Part shown: in pieces, positions 18,456-26,935 of the stretch
Position numbering within the stretch: the stretch's first letter is position 1
How the letters are laid out: each line of letters begins with the position of its first letter
Origin: Alloyangia pacifica
Lineage (GTDB): Bacteria; Pseudomonadota; Alphaproteobacteria; Rhodobacterales; Rhodobacteraceae
Direction: 5' to 3'
Assembly (NCBI RefSeq): GCF_003111685.1
Contig: NZ_CP022189.1
Span: 1,256,001 to 1,320,000 of the forward strand
Length of the DNA: 64,000 nt
Made by a program: the position numbers and the translations under genes
Notes under the pieces: model-generated
What the model saw: only the letters and a program-made list of their open reading frames with translations
Told to the model about the DNA's origin: nothing
Databases searched by the model: none

Positions 18456-20159
18456 TCAGCCGGCGATGCGCACGTTGAGCAGCGCGCAGCGGCGCTCTTC
18501 GCGGATCACCCTCAGCGCCTCGTCGAGGGCAGGGCGGAGCTGCTCGGGGGTCTCGACGGCACGGGCGAAGGCGTTGCTCGCCTCGGCCACCTTGCAGAAG
18601 TCGGGGCTGGGCGCGAGACCGGTGAGCGGCATGACGTTGGCCTTGCCCGCGGCGCCCTCGGGATAGAGTCCGGTGACCGAGGCCCGCACAGCGCCCCATT
18701 CGGCGTTGTTGAGGATCACGATCAGGATCGGCAGGGCCAGCGCCTCGGCGATCTGGTGACAGGCCACGGGGTTGGCGAACATGTAGCTGCCGTCGCCGAG
18801 CGTGGCGACGCAAATGCGCTGCGGCTCGGCGAGCTGCGCACCGAGCGCCGCTGGGAAGGACCAGCCCAGACCACCGGAATGCGGCTCCTGGAACCAGGCG
18901 CGATGCGCGCGGCGCGGCAGCGGGCCGAGCATCGTCCCGAGCTCGGAAAAGACCGTGCTGGGGGCGTCCTGCGCGTCGAGGGCCTCGCCGAGGATCCGAC
19001 TGACGGCGGGCTTGGTGAGTAGGTCTCCCTGCGGCTGGGCCGCCTTGCGCTGCGCCTCGCGGGCCTTTGCCGTGGTCTCGGCAAGCCGGGCGCGGCGGGG
19101 GGCGACGTGATCGCCTTTGGGCAGGCCCTCCATGGCGGTGATCAGCGCGGGGAGCGTCCGGGCGTTCTCGCCGGTGATCGACAGGTCCGAGCGGAAGTTG
19201 CGCACCGGGAAGCGCGAGAAGATCGGGTCGGGGCCCATGTTGACCACCTTTGCCCCTGGGCGCGGCGCATGGGCGTCGGGCATCCAGGGGGCAAGGCAGT
19301 CAAGGATCAGCACCACGTCGGCACCGGCCAGCCATGGGCCGGGATCGGCGCCGACGTGGCAGGGATGGTCGGTGGCGATGGCAAGATGCGTCGCCCACCA
19401 GGAGCAGACCGCGATGCCCCAGTCCTCGGCCCATGCCGAGAAGGCTTCGAAGCTTGCCGCGTCGCCGGCGCCACGCTGGGCGATGATCAGCGGGGCTTCC
19501 GCCTCGGACAGCCAGCGGGCGAGGGTGGCAATCGCCTCGGGGTTCGGCGCGGTCTCGGAGGCGGCAATGGAAGGGGCCGCGTCGAGGCCCTCGGTCGGCA
19601 CGGGCTCGCAGAGCACCTCGCGCGGGATGGACAGGTAGACCGGTCCCTTCGGGGTGGAGGTCGCGATGGCATGGGCGCGGTCCAGCAGGCCGGTGACCTG
19701 CTCGGGGAACTTCAGCTCATACTCCCATTTGGAGGCCTCGCGCACCAGCGCGGCCTGGTCGCGCATCTCCTGCCCCCAGCCGATCGGCACGGTGCGGGCA
19801 CCAAAGCGGCCCTCTTCGGTGACCGGGGTGCGGCCCGACATGAGGATCATCGGGATATGCTCGCAGGCGGCGTTGATCGCGCCGATGGCGCCATTCGCCA
19901 GCCCGACATTGGTGTGCAGCATCACCGCCTGCGCCTTGCCGGTCATCAGGGTGTAGCCATGCGCCATGCCCATGGCGGCGTGTTCGTGCGGCATGACCAG
20001 CGCCTGCGGCAGCTCGATGCCCTCGGCGGCCGCCTGGGCCAGCCCCTCGATGATCGGCGGGAAGTCGGTGCCGGAGTTGGCGAAGACGTAGTCCACGCCA
20101 AGCGCCTTCAGCCGGGGGAAGATCGCGCCCCCGGCGGTGACGGTCGATTGGTCTTTCAT
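18456..20159 (-). CDS. Thiamine diphosphate-dependent enzyme, 2-oxoacid decarboxylase/acetolactate synthase-like
   Basis: 567 aa with the three-domain layout of the ThDP enzyme superfamily. The catalytic Glu59 lies in MPHEHAAMGMAHGY. The cofactor motif GDG (455-457) is followed 26 residues later by NN (484-485), matching the GDG-x(24-27)-NN pattern. The start is typical (AGGAIFPRLKALGVDYVFANSGTD). It is last in a leftward operon with an aldehyde dehydrogenase and a TRAP transporter. A benzoylformate-decarboxylase-like job, turning an imported 2-oxoacid into an aldehyde for the dehydrogenase, would explain the set. That is inference; acetolactate-synthase-like and sulfo-compound enzymes cannot be excluded. 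Confidence 0.85.
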   Translation of the reverse strand: MKDQSTVTAGGAIFPRLKALGVDYVFANSGTDFPPIIEGLAQAAAEGIELPQALVMPHEHAAMGMAHGYTLMTGKAQAVMLHTNVGLANGAIGAINAACEHIPMILMSGRTPVTEEGRFGARTVPIGWGQEMRDQAALVREASKWEYELKFPEQVTGLLDRAHAIATSTPKGPVYLSIPREVLCEPVPTEGLDAAPSIAASETAPNPEAIATLARWLSEAEAPLIIAQRGAGDAASFEAFSAWAEDWGIAVCSWWATHLAIATDHPCHVGADPGPWLAGADVVLILDCLAPWMPDAHAPRPGAKVVNMGPDPIFSRFPVRNFRSDLSITGENARTLPALITAMEGLPKGDHVAPRRARLAETTAKAREAQRKAAQPQGDLLTKPAVSRILGEALDAQDAPSTVFSELGTMLGPLPRRAHRAWFQEPHSGGLGWSFPAALGAQLAEPQRICVATLGDGSYMFANPVACHQIAEALALPILIVILNNAEWGAVRASVTGLYPEGAAGKANVMPLTGLAPSPDFCKVAEASNAFARAVETPEQLRPALDEALRVIREERRCALLNVRIAG

Positions 20160-20162
20160 TGT

Positions 20163-21521
20163 TCAGCCTCCCAGCAGGGTTGGCAGCCAGAGCGTGAGTG
20201 CGGGGAAAGCGAGGATCAGCGCGACCCGCACCAGCTCGGCGCAGAAGAAGGGGGCGACGCCCTTGAAGGTCTCGATCATCGGCGTGTCCTTGGCCAGCGC
20301 CGAGATGATGAAGACGTTCATCCCCACCGGCGGGGTGATCAGCCCCAGCTCGGCGACGATGAGGGCTAGGATGCCGAACCAGACCTTGAGATCCTCGGTG
20401 CTCATTCCGAATCCCGCGCCGTCAGCCGTGGCGTAGAGTCCGCCGTTCAGCTCGACCAGCATCGGCCAGAAGAAGGGGATTACCAGCAGGATCATCGACA
20501 TGCTGTCCATCAGGCAGCCGAGCAGGATCAGCGCGATGAGGATCAGCACCATGACCATCATCGGGGCCATGCCGCTCTCGGCGATCCATTGCGCCGCCTG
20601 CTGCGGCAGGCCGATGCGGGACATGAAGATCTTCATCAGCTCCGCACCGAGAAGGATCACGTAGATCATCCCCGAGGTGCGGGCGGTGGACTTCAGCGCG
20701 ACGACCATCTCGGCCAGCCCGACGCGGCGCTTGGCCAGACCGTAGACCCAGACGAGGAAGACGCCGACGGCGGCCGCAGGGGTGGGGTTGAAGAAGCCGC
20801 CGTAGATGCCCCCCAGAACAAGGCCGAAGATGACCATGACCGGCAGCAGGCCGAGCGTGGCGGTGACGAACTCGGAACGGCTCGCCGCGCCGCCCGCGGG
20901 GCCCGAAGCGGGGCGGATACGCACGTAGATCGCGATGGTCAGGATGAAGAAGAGCACCGCCAAGATGCCTGGAAGCATGGCCGCGGCGAACATGGTGACG
21001 ATATTGGCCTCGACGATCACCGCGTAGACGATGAGCACCACGGAGGGCGGGATCAGGATGCCCAGAACGCCGCCGGCCGAAAGCGCGCCGGTGGCCAGCG
21101 CGCCCGAGTAGTTGTAGCGCTTGAGCTCGGGCAGGGCGACCTTGCCCATGGTCGAGGCGGTGGCCAGCGACGAGCCGCAGACCGCACCGAAGCCGGCGCA
21201 ACCGGCGATGGCCGCCATGGCGGTGCCGCCGCGCATCCAGCCGAGCCAGGCATTGGCGCCGCGGAAGAGCGCGTGGCTCAGGCCCGCGACCGTGGCCAGC
21301 TCGCCCATCAGCACGAACATCGGCACGACCGAGAGGTCGTAGATCGAGAACTGCCCGTAGGCGAGGGTTTTCAGCTGGCTCATCAGCAGCATGGGGCCAT
21401 TGACCAGCGCGATGCCGACGCCGCCGACGAGGATCATCCCGTAGGCAATGGGAATTCGGATCGCGATCAGCACGATCAGGACGACCAGCGACAGGATGCC
21501 GAGAGTGATGGGATCGCTCAT
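20163..21521 (-). CDS. TRAP transporter large permease (DctM family)
   Basis: 452 aa, about twelve membrane helices, the ion-coupled channel subunit of a tripartite ATP-independent periplasmic transporter. Visible family features: the N-terminal MSDPITLGILSLVVLIVLIAIRIP, GSSLATASTMGKVALPELKRYNY (the conserved substrate/ion-site region, about residue 113), and GGVLGILIPPSVVLIVYAV after it. ATG 21521 overlaps the stop of the small-permease gene (ATGA). The stop is 3 bp before the ThDP enzyme start. Confidence 0.94.
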   Translation of the reverse strand: MSDPITLGILSLVVLIVLIAIRIPIAYGMILVGGVGIALVNGPMLLMSQLKTLAYGQFSIYDLSVVPMFVLMGELATVAGLSHALFRGANAWLGWMRGGTAMAAIAGCAGFGAVCGSSLATASTMGKVALPELKRYNYSGALATGALSAGGVLGILIPPSVVLIVYAVIVEANIVTMFAAAMLPGILAVLFFILTIAIYVRIRPASGPAGGAASRSEFVTATLGLLPVMVIFGLVLGGIYGGFFNPTPAAAVGVFLVWVYGLAKRRVGLAEMVVALKSTARTSGMIYVILLGAELMKIFMSRIGLPQQAAQWIAESGMAPMMVMVLILIALILLGCLMDSMSMILLVIPFFWPMLVELNGGLYATADGAGFGMSTEDLKVWFGILALIVAELGLITPPVGMNVFIISALAKDTPMIETFKGVAPFFCAELVRVALILAFPALTLWLPTLLGG

Positions 21522-22024
21522 GTCCGGGCCTCCTCCAGGCTTTCGCGGAAGGTGACGGCGGCGGCGGCAATGAGCAGCGCCAGCGAGACGAGGATCGGCA
21601 CGAAGGCCCACCAGATCGGCACCTGTAGGATCGTCGTCGTGTAATTGTAGGCCTTCTGGTCAAGCATCCCGAGGTACATGCGCCAGACGAGGATGCCGGC
21701 GAAGCCAAAGGCGATCAGCGAGGCGAGCGCCCGCAGCACCGCCAGCATCGGGCGGGGGGCGTTCGCGGTGAAGATGTCGGCGGTGACGTTGGCGTCGGTG
21801 AGCTGGCAGTAGGGCAGGAAGGCAAAGACCGCCACCGCCACGCCCATCTCGGTGAGCTCGAAATCGCCGGGAAAGGGTTTGAGCACCACGGCACCGACGA
21901 CCGAGGCGACGTTGATCAGCACGATCACCAGCAACAGCGCGCCGCCCAGCAGCGCCCAGAAGGTGACAAGCCGTGCGACCGCAGCGGAAACTCCGCTGCG
22001 GTTCTGAACTTCTGCGGCGAACAT
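21518..22024 (-). CDS. TRAP transporter small permease (DctQ family)
   Basis: 168 aa, four membrane helices, the partner subunit that stabilises the large permease. The DctQ-type segment FELTEMGVAVAVFAFLPYCQL (read in two parts: FELTEMGVAVAVF and AFLPYCQL) lies about residues 55-75. It is tightly packed: its start shares one base with the stop of the binding-protein gene and its stop overlaps the start of the large-permease gene. Confidence 0.92.
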   Translation of the reverse strand: MFAAEVQNRSGVSAAVARLVTFWALLGGALLLVIVLINVASVVGAVVLKPFPGDFELTEMGVAVAVFAFLPYCQLTDANVTADIFTANAPRPMLAVLRALASLIAFGFAGILVWRMYLGMLDQKAYNYTTTILQVPIWWAFVPILVSLALLIAAAAVTFRESLEEART

Positions 22025-23073
22025 CAGTTGCTCATGCTCTCTTCGGCATTGGCCTTGATCCGCTCGCGGGCCATGGCGACCATGGCGGCGCCGTCGATGC
22101 CCTTGGCCGAGACATCCTCGACCCAGCGGTCGACCACCGGCTCGAGCGCGGTCTCGAAGGCTGCGGTCTCTTCCTCGGTGAGCGTCACATGGGTGTTGCT
22201 AGCGTCGGTCGCGACCTTGATGCCGCGCTCGTCGATGTTGCGCCAGATGTTGCCGACCTCGATCAACCAGTCACGTCCCGACGCGTCGCGGAACGCTTTC
22301 TGGATGTCCTCGGGAAGACCGTCCCAGCGCGCCTTGTTCATCGAGACCTGGAAGGTCGTCGTGCCGAAGCGGGTCTTGTCCGCACCCTCGATCTGGTACT
22401 CGGTCTGGTCCTGCAGCTTCAGTGCCGGGATGATCTCCCAGGGGATGAAGGCGCCGTCGACGACCTTCTTCGACAGGGCCTGCGGCAGGTCCGGAACCGG
22501 CATCGAGACCGGTGTTGCGCCGAGGGCTTCGATCACCCAGGCACCTGTGCGGGTGGGAATGCGCATCTTGAGCCCTGCGAGGTCCTCCGGCTTGCGGATT
22601 TCCTTGTCGACCGTGTGGATGGCCTGGCCCGCGTGGACGTGCAGGAACATCGGCTCGACGCCTGCGTAGTCATCCTTGAGATACGCGTCGTACATGTCGA
22701 GCATCGCGAGGTTCGTGGCCACCGGGTCGTTGATGAAGACGTTGGGCAGCTCCATCACCTCGGTGCGCGGGAACAGGCCCGGCGTGTAGCCGTTCACCGT
22801 CCAGATGAGATCCACTACGCCATCGCGCACTTGGTTGATCAGCTCGGGCGGGCGCCCGCCGAGGGTCATCGAGGGATAGATCTCGATCTTCACCTTGCCG
22901 CCCGAGTTCTCCTCGACCGCCTTCGCCCAGGGCTCGAGCATGTCGGTCTGCGCCGGGGCCTTGGCCCCCAGGAAATGGTGCAGCTTGAAGGTGTAGTCCT
23001 GCGCCCATGCGCCGCCGGCGGCGACGCTCAGGGCCAGGGCCGCGACTGCGGTTCTTGCCAGTTTGGTTTTCAT
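22024..23073 (-). CDS. TRAP transporter substrate-binding protein (DctP family)
   Basis: 349 aa periplasmic protein with a signal peptide (cleavage near GAWAQ, about residue 25). The ligand-arginine helix of DctP proteins is visible as KMRIPTRTGAWVIEALGATP near residue 170; the Arg there normally grips the substrate carboxylate. This TRAP system is therefore expected to import a carboxylate. It is the second gene of the operon, after the aldehyde dehydrogenase (39-bp gap). Confidence 0.92.
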   Translation of the reverse strand: MKTKLARTAVAALALSVAAGGAWAQDYTFKLHHFLGAKAPAQTDMLEPWAKAVEENSGGKVKIEIYPSMTLGGRPPELINQVRDGVVDLIWTVNGYTPGLFPRTEVMELPNVFINDPVATNLAMLDMYDAYLKDDYAGVEPMFLHVHAGQAIHTVDKEIRKPEDLAGLKMRIPTRTGAWVIEALGATPVSMPVPDLPQALSKKVVDGAFIPWEIIPALKLQDQTEYQIEGADKTRFGTTTFQVSMNKARWDGLPEDIQKAFRDASGRDWLIEVGNIWRNIDERGIKVATDASNTHVTLTEEETAAFETALEPVVDRWVEDVSAKGIDGAAMVAMARERIKANAEESMSN

Positions 23074-23112
23074 GACGGTTCCTCCCGTTTAAGTCGATCC
23101 GATCGCGTCCAT

Positions 23113-24561
23113 TTAGATCGGGTAGTGCAGATCGCCGTCCTGCGTGGTGAGCCAGCGCAATTCGGTAAACTCGGCGACTCCCCACGTGCCGCCGAAGCGA
23201 CCGTAGCCTGAATCCTTCACCCCGCCGAAGGGCATTTGCGCCTCGTCGTGCACGGTCGGGCCGTTGACGTGACAGATCCCGCTTTCGATGCGCCGCGCGA
23301 CCGCCATGGCGCGGGCCTGATCGCGGCCGAAGACCGCCGCGGACAGGCCGAACTCGCTTTCGTTGGCCACGCGCACCGCCTCGTCGACCGAGCCTACGCG
23401 GATGATCGAGGACACCGGGCCGAAGCTTTCCTCGGAATAGAGACGCATCTGCGGGGTCACGCCATCCAGCGCCGCGGCGTTGAGAATGGTGCCCTCGCCG
23501 CCGCCGCCGATCAGCCGCGCGCCCTTTTGCACGGCGTCCTCGATGAGGTCGCGGATGCGGTCGGCGGCGCCGATGTTGACGAGGCTGCCGAGGGGGGCCT
23601 TGCCCTCGGTCGGGTCGCCCGCGGTGAGGCTCTCGACCTTCTCGGCAAAGGCCGCGACGAAGGCGTCGGCGATCTCGTCCATGACGATGATGCGCTCGGT
23701 CGACATGCAGATCTGGCCCTGGTTCATGTAGGCGCCGAAACCGGCAGCCGCGACGGCGGCGGGGATGTCGGCGTCATCGAGGACGATGAAGGGCGCCTTG
23801 CCGCCCAGTTCGAGCAGGGACGGCTTGAGGTGCCGTGCCGAGAGCTCGGCGACGATCCGGCCGACGCGGGTGGAGCCGGTGAAGTTCACCCGGCGCACGG
23901 CGGGGTGGGCGATCAGCGTCTCGACCAGTTCGGGCGCATCCTCGGGCGCGTTGGAGATGGCGTTGACCACGCCCTTGGGCAGGCCCGCTTCGGACACGGC
24001 CTCGAGGATCAGCGCATGGGTGCGCGGGCAGAGCTCCGAGGTCTTCATCACCACGGTGTTGCCGCAGGCCAGCGGCGTCGCGATCGAGCGCACGCCAAGG
24101 ATCACCGGCGCGTTCCAGGGCGCCATGGCGAGCACCACGCCTGCGGGCTGGCGCACCGCGTAGGCAGTCGATCCGGGGCGGTTCGAGGGCACGATCTCGC
24201 CCTTGATTTGGGTGGTCAGGCTGGCCGCTTCCAGCAGCATGTCTGCGGCGAGCATGACGTTGAACCGGGCCCAGGCCTCGGTCGCGCCGATCTCGGCCTT
24301 CATCGCGGCGACGATGTCGTCGCCACGCGCGGTCAGTGCTTCCGAGGCCTTGATCAGCAGCTTGCGGCGCTGGCCGGGGGCGACGGCGGCCCACTCGGGG
24401 AAGGCCGCGGCAGCGGCATCCACCGCGCGGATCGCGTCGGCCTTGCTGGCCGCTGCGGCACGCGTGGCGACTTCGCCCGACACCGGGTTGGCGCGTTCGA
24501 ACTCGCGGCTGTCTTCGGCGGGTACGTGCTCGCCGTCGATAAAGAGGTTCAGGCTGTCCAT
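23113..24561 (-). CDS. Aldehyde dehydrogenase, aromatic-aldehyde (vanillin/salicylaldehyde) type
   Basis: 482 aa NAD(P)-dependent aldehyde dehydrogenase. Catalytic Cys285 lies in NQGQICMSTER and the general base Glu251 in LLELGGKAPF; the cofactor segment FTGSTRVG is near residue 227. The closest resemblance I see is to salicylaldehyde/vanillin/benzaldehyde dehydrogenases (NQGQICMSTERIIV). First gene of the leftward operon with TRAP and ThDP genes, so it probably oxidises the aldehyde formed by the ThDP enzyme. The aromatic substrate is a guess from similarity. Confidence 0.9.
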   Translation of the reverse strand: MDSLNLFIDGEHVPAEDSREFERANPVSGEVATRAAAASKADAIRAVDAAAAAFPEWAAVAPGQRRKLLIKASEALTARGDDIVAAMKAEIGATEAWARFNVMLAADMLLEAASLTTQIKGEIVPSNRPGSTAYAVRQPAGVVLAMAPWNAPVILGVRSIATPLACGNTVVMKTSELCPRTHALILEAVSEAGLPKGVVNAISNAPEDAPELVETLIAHPAVRRVNFTGSTRVGRIVAELSARHLKPSLLELGGKAPFIVLDDADIPAAVAAAGFGAYMNQGQICMSTERIIVMDEIADAFVAAFAEKVESLTAGDPTEGKAPLGSLVNIGAADRIRDLIEDAVQKGARLIGGGGEGTILNAAALDGVTPQMRLYSEESFGPVSSIIRVGSVDEAVRVANESEFGLSAAVFGRDQARAMAVARRIESGICHVNGPTVHDEAQMPFGGVKDSGYGRFGGTWGVAEFTELRWLTTQDGDLHYPI

Positions 24562-24579
24562 GACTTCGTGTCTCCTTGG

Positions 24580-24778
24580 TCAGGTCAATTCGGTTTCAAG
24601 CGGCTCTGTCGCGCCGCCGAGGAAAGCGCGCTGCACCGCCGGATCACTGCGCATCGCGTCGGCACTGCCGTCGCCCACCACGCGCCCGGCTTCCCAGGAG
24701 GTAGCCGCAGGGGGCAAGCGCCGAAGGCATTGCAAGCGGCAGAGCGCGCAACAGGGCGCGCCGGGTGTTTTGTGTCAT
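24580..24778 (-). pseudogene. Deletion scar: signal-peptide start fused to the last 38 codons of a branched-chain-amino-acid ABC ATPase (LivF/LivG type)
   Basis: Minus strand, read right to left. An ATG at 24778 with GGGAGGAC upstream starts MTQNTRRALLRALPLAMPSA, a signal peptide like those of ABC binding proteins, which degenerates within about 30 codons. From 24696 a different frame reads EAGRVVGDGSADAMRSDPAV and on to AFLGGATEPLETELT and TGA at 24582-24580. That is the ending typical of LivF/LivG ATPases. The two pieces are in different frames and nothing of the genes between them survives. A transporter operon was evidently deleted between a regulator and the aldehyde dehydrogenase. Confidence 0.65.
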
Positions 24779-24945
24779 GTTGTCCTCCCGGTCGATGCCT
24801 TCGAAGCATCCTGTCGCGCCACGGGCAGCCCTCTCCCCGAGGCGTCCTGTGGCGGGTGATGAAGAAACTATCCGAAAAATCTGTTGATAAAATGCACGTA
24901 TGCGGGGATGAATTGCACTCATCAGTCACTTCGCGCGCACAAATC

Positions 24946-25821
24946 ATGAGCACGATGAAAACCTTCCCGCTTCGGCCCTCGGCGCATCACGGCATCACCG
25001 CGCATGAGATCCGCAGCCCTCTGGCCGAAACGACCTATGGGCTGCGCGCCGGAAACGCCTGTTTGCTGGCGCTGCAATCGGGGCGCGGCCGGGTGCTGAT
25101 CGGCGCGCGCGACATGGAGATAGAGGCGCCACGATTCGTCTGGCTGGCCCCGGGGCGGGACGGGGCGTTGAAGCTCTCGCCGGGCAGCCGCGGCGAGCTG
25201 GTGACCTTGTCGAAGGGGGCGCTGGCGCGGGTGCTGCCCGGCTCTGCCTTCGATGACGAGTTGAGCCAAGTCCTGGCGGCGGACCTTTCGGTGGCGCTGG
25301 CTGCGCAGCGCGAGCGCGTTGCCCGGCGCATGGCCGAACTGCGCGAGGAACTGGCCGAGAGCGCGCCGGGGGTCGAGATCATGGCCGGGCACATGCTGTC
25401 GATGCTGCTGATCCAGCTCTGGCGCGGGGTGAAGGAGGGCCGGGCGCGGCCCGATGTGGCGACGGGCGGGCTGGTGCAGGGCTTCGTGCAACTCGCGGGT
25501 CTGCACCTGCGCGAGCACTGGGAGGTGGGCGATTACGCGCGGGCCCTGGGCGTGTCTCGGGACCGGCTGGCGGGGGCGGTGCGCCGCGCCACGGGACGCT
25601 CGCCGCAGACCTGGCTGCACGAGGCGCTGCACCGCGAGGCGGCGGAGTTGCTGACGAACTCGGGGCTGCAGGTGGCGCAGGTGGGGTTCCGGCTCGGGTT
25701 TTCCGACCCAGCCTATTTCAACAGGTTTTTCAAACGGATGGAGGGCGTTCCTCCAAGCCGATTCCGGCGCCGCATGGCCAAGCGCAGTGCCCCGGCGACG
25801 TCTTACGCGGCCTGGCCGTGA
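24946..25821 (+). CDS. AraC-family transcriptional regulator
   Basis: 291 aa. An N-terminal sensing domain of about 170 residues is followed by the AraC-type double helix-turn-helix at about 180-280: HWEVGDYARALGVSRDRLAG for the first helix pair, and VAQVGFRLGFSDPAYFNRFF plus KRMEGVPPSRFRRRM for the canonical second. I chose ATG 24946 (ATG 24955 is the alternative); an open frame continues far upstream but overlaps the aldehyde dehydrogenase. It reads away from the catabolic operon across the deletion scar and is the likely regulator of that operon. Confidence 0.88.
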   Translation: MSTMKTFPLRPSAHHGITAHEIRSPLAETTYGLRAGNACLLALQSGRGRVLIGARDMEIEAPRFVWLAPGRDGALKLSPGSRGELVTLSKGALARVLPGSAFDDELSQVLAADLSVALAAQRERVARRMAELREELAESAPGVEIMAGHMLSMLLIQLWRGVKEGRARPDVATGGLVQGFVQLAGLHLREHWEVGDYARALGVSRDRLAGAVRRATGRSPQTWLHEALHREAAELLTNSGLQVAQVGFRLGFSDPAYFNRFFKRMEGVPPSRFRRRMAKRSAPATSYAAWP

Positions 25822-25861
25822 CGGAGGGCGCTCGGCGCCGAGCCGCCCGGCTCGCGTTGCG

Positions 25862-26911
25862 CTAGGCCCGCCGCCGGCGCCCGCCGCGCCGACCGCCACG
25901 GGGCTCGCCGGCGCCTTCCTCGCCCTTGTTCATCGCGATCCAGGCGGTGCCGTGCGGGTCCTTGTTCATCAGGAAGTTCGCCGCACGGATCGCCCGCATC
26001 TCGGCGCCGGGACCGGCGCTCATCGCCCCCAGCCCGAAGAGCCGCACGAACGCCGCATCCTCCAGCGGCGGCAGGATCACCCCGGCGGCCTCCAGTTCGG
26101 CTTTCTTCGCGGCGATCTTTGCCTGGGTCGCCGGCATGGCGACGGGGTTCATGATCGCCGAGGTCATCCCCGCGCCGATCGCCATGGGCAGAAAGGCGGT
26201 GTTGATCCCGTGCCGGTCGGGCAGACCGAAAGAGATGTTCGAGGCGCCGCAGGTGGTGTTCACCCCGAGTTCCTCGCGCAGCCGCCGGACAAGGGCAAAA
26301 ACCTGCTGCCCGGCGCTGGCCATTGCCCCCACCGGCATCACCAGCGGATCCACCACGATGTCCTGCGCCGGAATGCCGAAATCCGCCGCCCGTTCGACGA
26401 TCTTGCGCGCCACCGCGAAGCGCACGTCGGGGTCTTCGGAAATGCCGGTGTCGTCGTTCGAAATCGCCACCACCGGCACGCCGTATTTCTTCACAAGCGG
26501 CAGCACGCGCTCGAGCCGCTCCTCCTCGCCGGTGACCGAGTTCAGCAGCGGGCGGCCCTCGGCGGCCTCGAGCCCGGCCTTGAGCGCACCGGGCACCGAG
26601 CTGTCAATGCAGAGAGGCACATCCACCACGCCCTGCACCAGCTCGATCACCTGCCGCATCAGCGGTGGCTCGGTGACATTCGGGTCGGGGTTGGAGTTGT
26701 AGACCACGCCCGCGTTCACATCGAGCACTGCCGCGCCCGCCGCCACCTGCGCCAGCGCATCGGCGACAACGGTGGAGAAATCGCCGGCCTCCAACTCGGC
26801 CGCCAGCTTCTTGCGCCCGGTGGGATTGATCCGCTCGCCGATCACGCAGAAGGGCTCGTCGAAGCCCATGATCACGGTGCGGGTCTTCGACTCGAGAACG
26901 GTGCGGGTCAT
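25862..26911 (-). CDS. Methyltetrahydrofolate:corrinoid methyltransferase (pterin-binding, AcsE/MtvA type)
   Basis: 349 aa TIM-barrel protein related to dihydropteroate synthase and the AcsE methyltransferase. It moves a methyl group between a corrinoid protein and tetrahydrofolate. Pterin-binding features: CVIGERINPTGRKKLAAE near residue 22, AAVLDVNAGVVYNSNPDPN near 60 and DPLVMPVGAM near 185. The extreme C-terminus is unusual: a 15-residue Arg/Gly tail (GEPRGGRRGGRRRRA). Last gene of a leftward module with a HAD phosphatase, a MetF-like reductase and a PF13769 protein. No corrinoid protein or substrate methyltransferase is in the window. Confidence 0.86.
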   Translation of the reverse strand: MTRTVLESKTRTVIMGFDEPFCVIGERINPTGRKKLAAELEAGDFSTVVADALAQVAAGAAVLDVNAGVVYNSNPDPNVTEPPLMRQVIELVQGVVDVPLCIDSSVPGALKAGLEAAEGRPLLNSVTGEEERLERVLPLVKKYGVPVVAISNDDTGISEDPDVRFAVARKIVERAADFGIPAQDIVVDPLVMPVGAMASAGQQVFALVRRLREELGVNTTCGASNISFGLPDRHGINTAFLPMAIGAGMTSAIMNPVAMPATQAKIAAKKAELEAAGVILPPLEDAAFVRLFGLGAMSAGPGAEMRAIRAANFLMNKDPHGTAWIAMNKGEEGAGEPRGGRRGGRRRRA

Positions 26912-26935
26912 GGGCTCTCCTCCCTTGGATGTGTC

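Noticed and set aside
23236..25821. An 861-codon frame joining antisense of the aldehyde dehydrogenase gene to the AraC regulator
   Set aside because: Only the last 291 codons have family resemblance. The first part lies opposite the dehydrogenase gene, so the frame is an artefact of missing stops.
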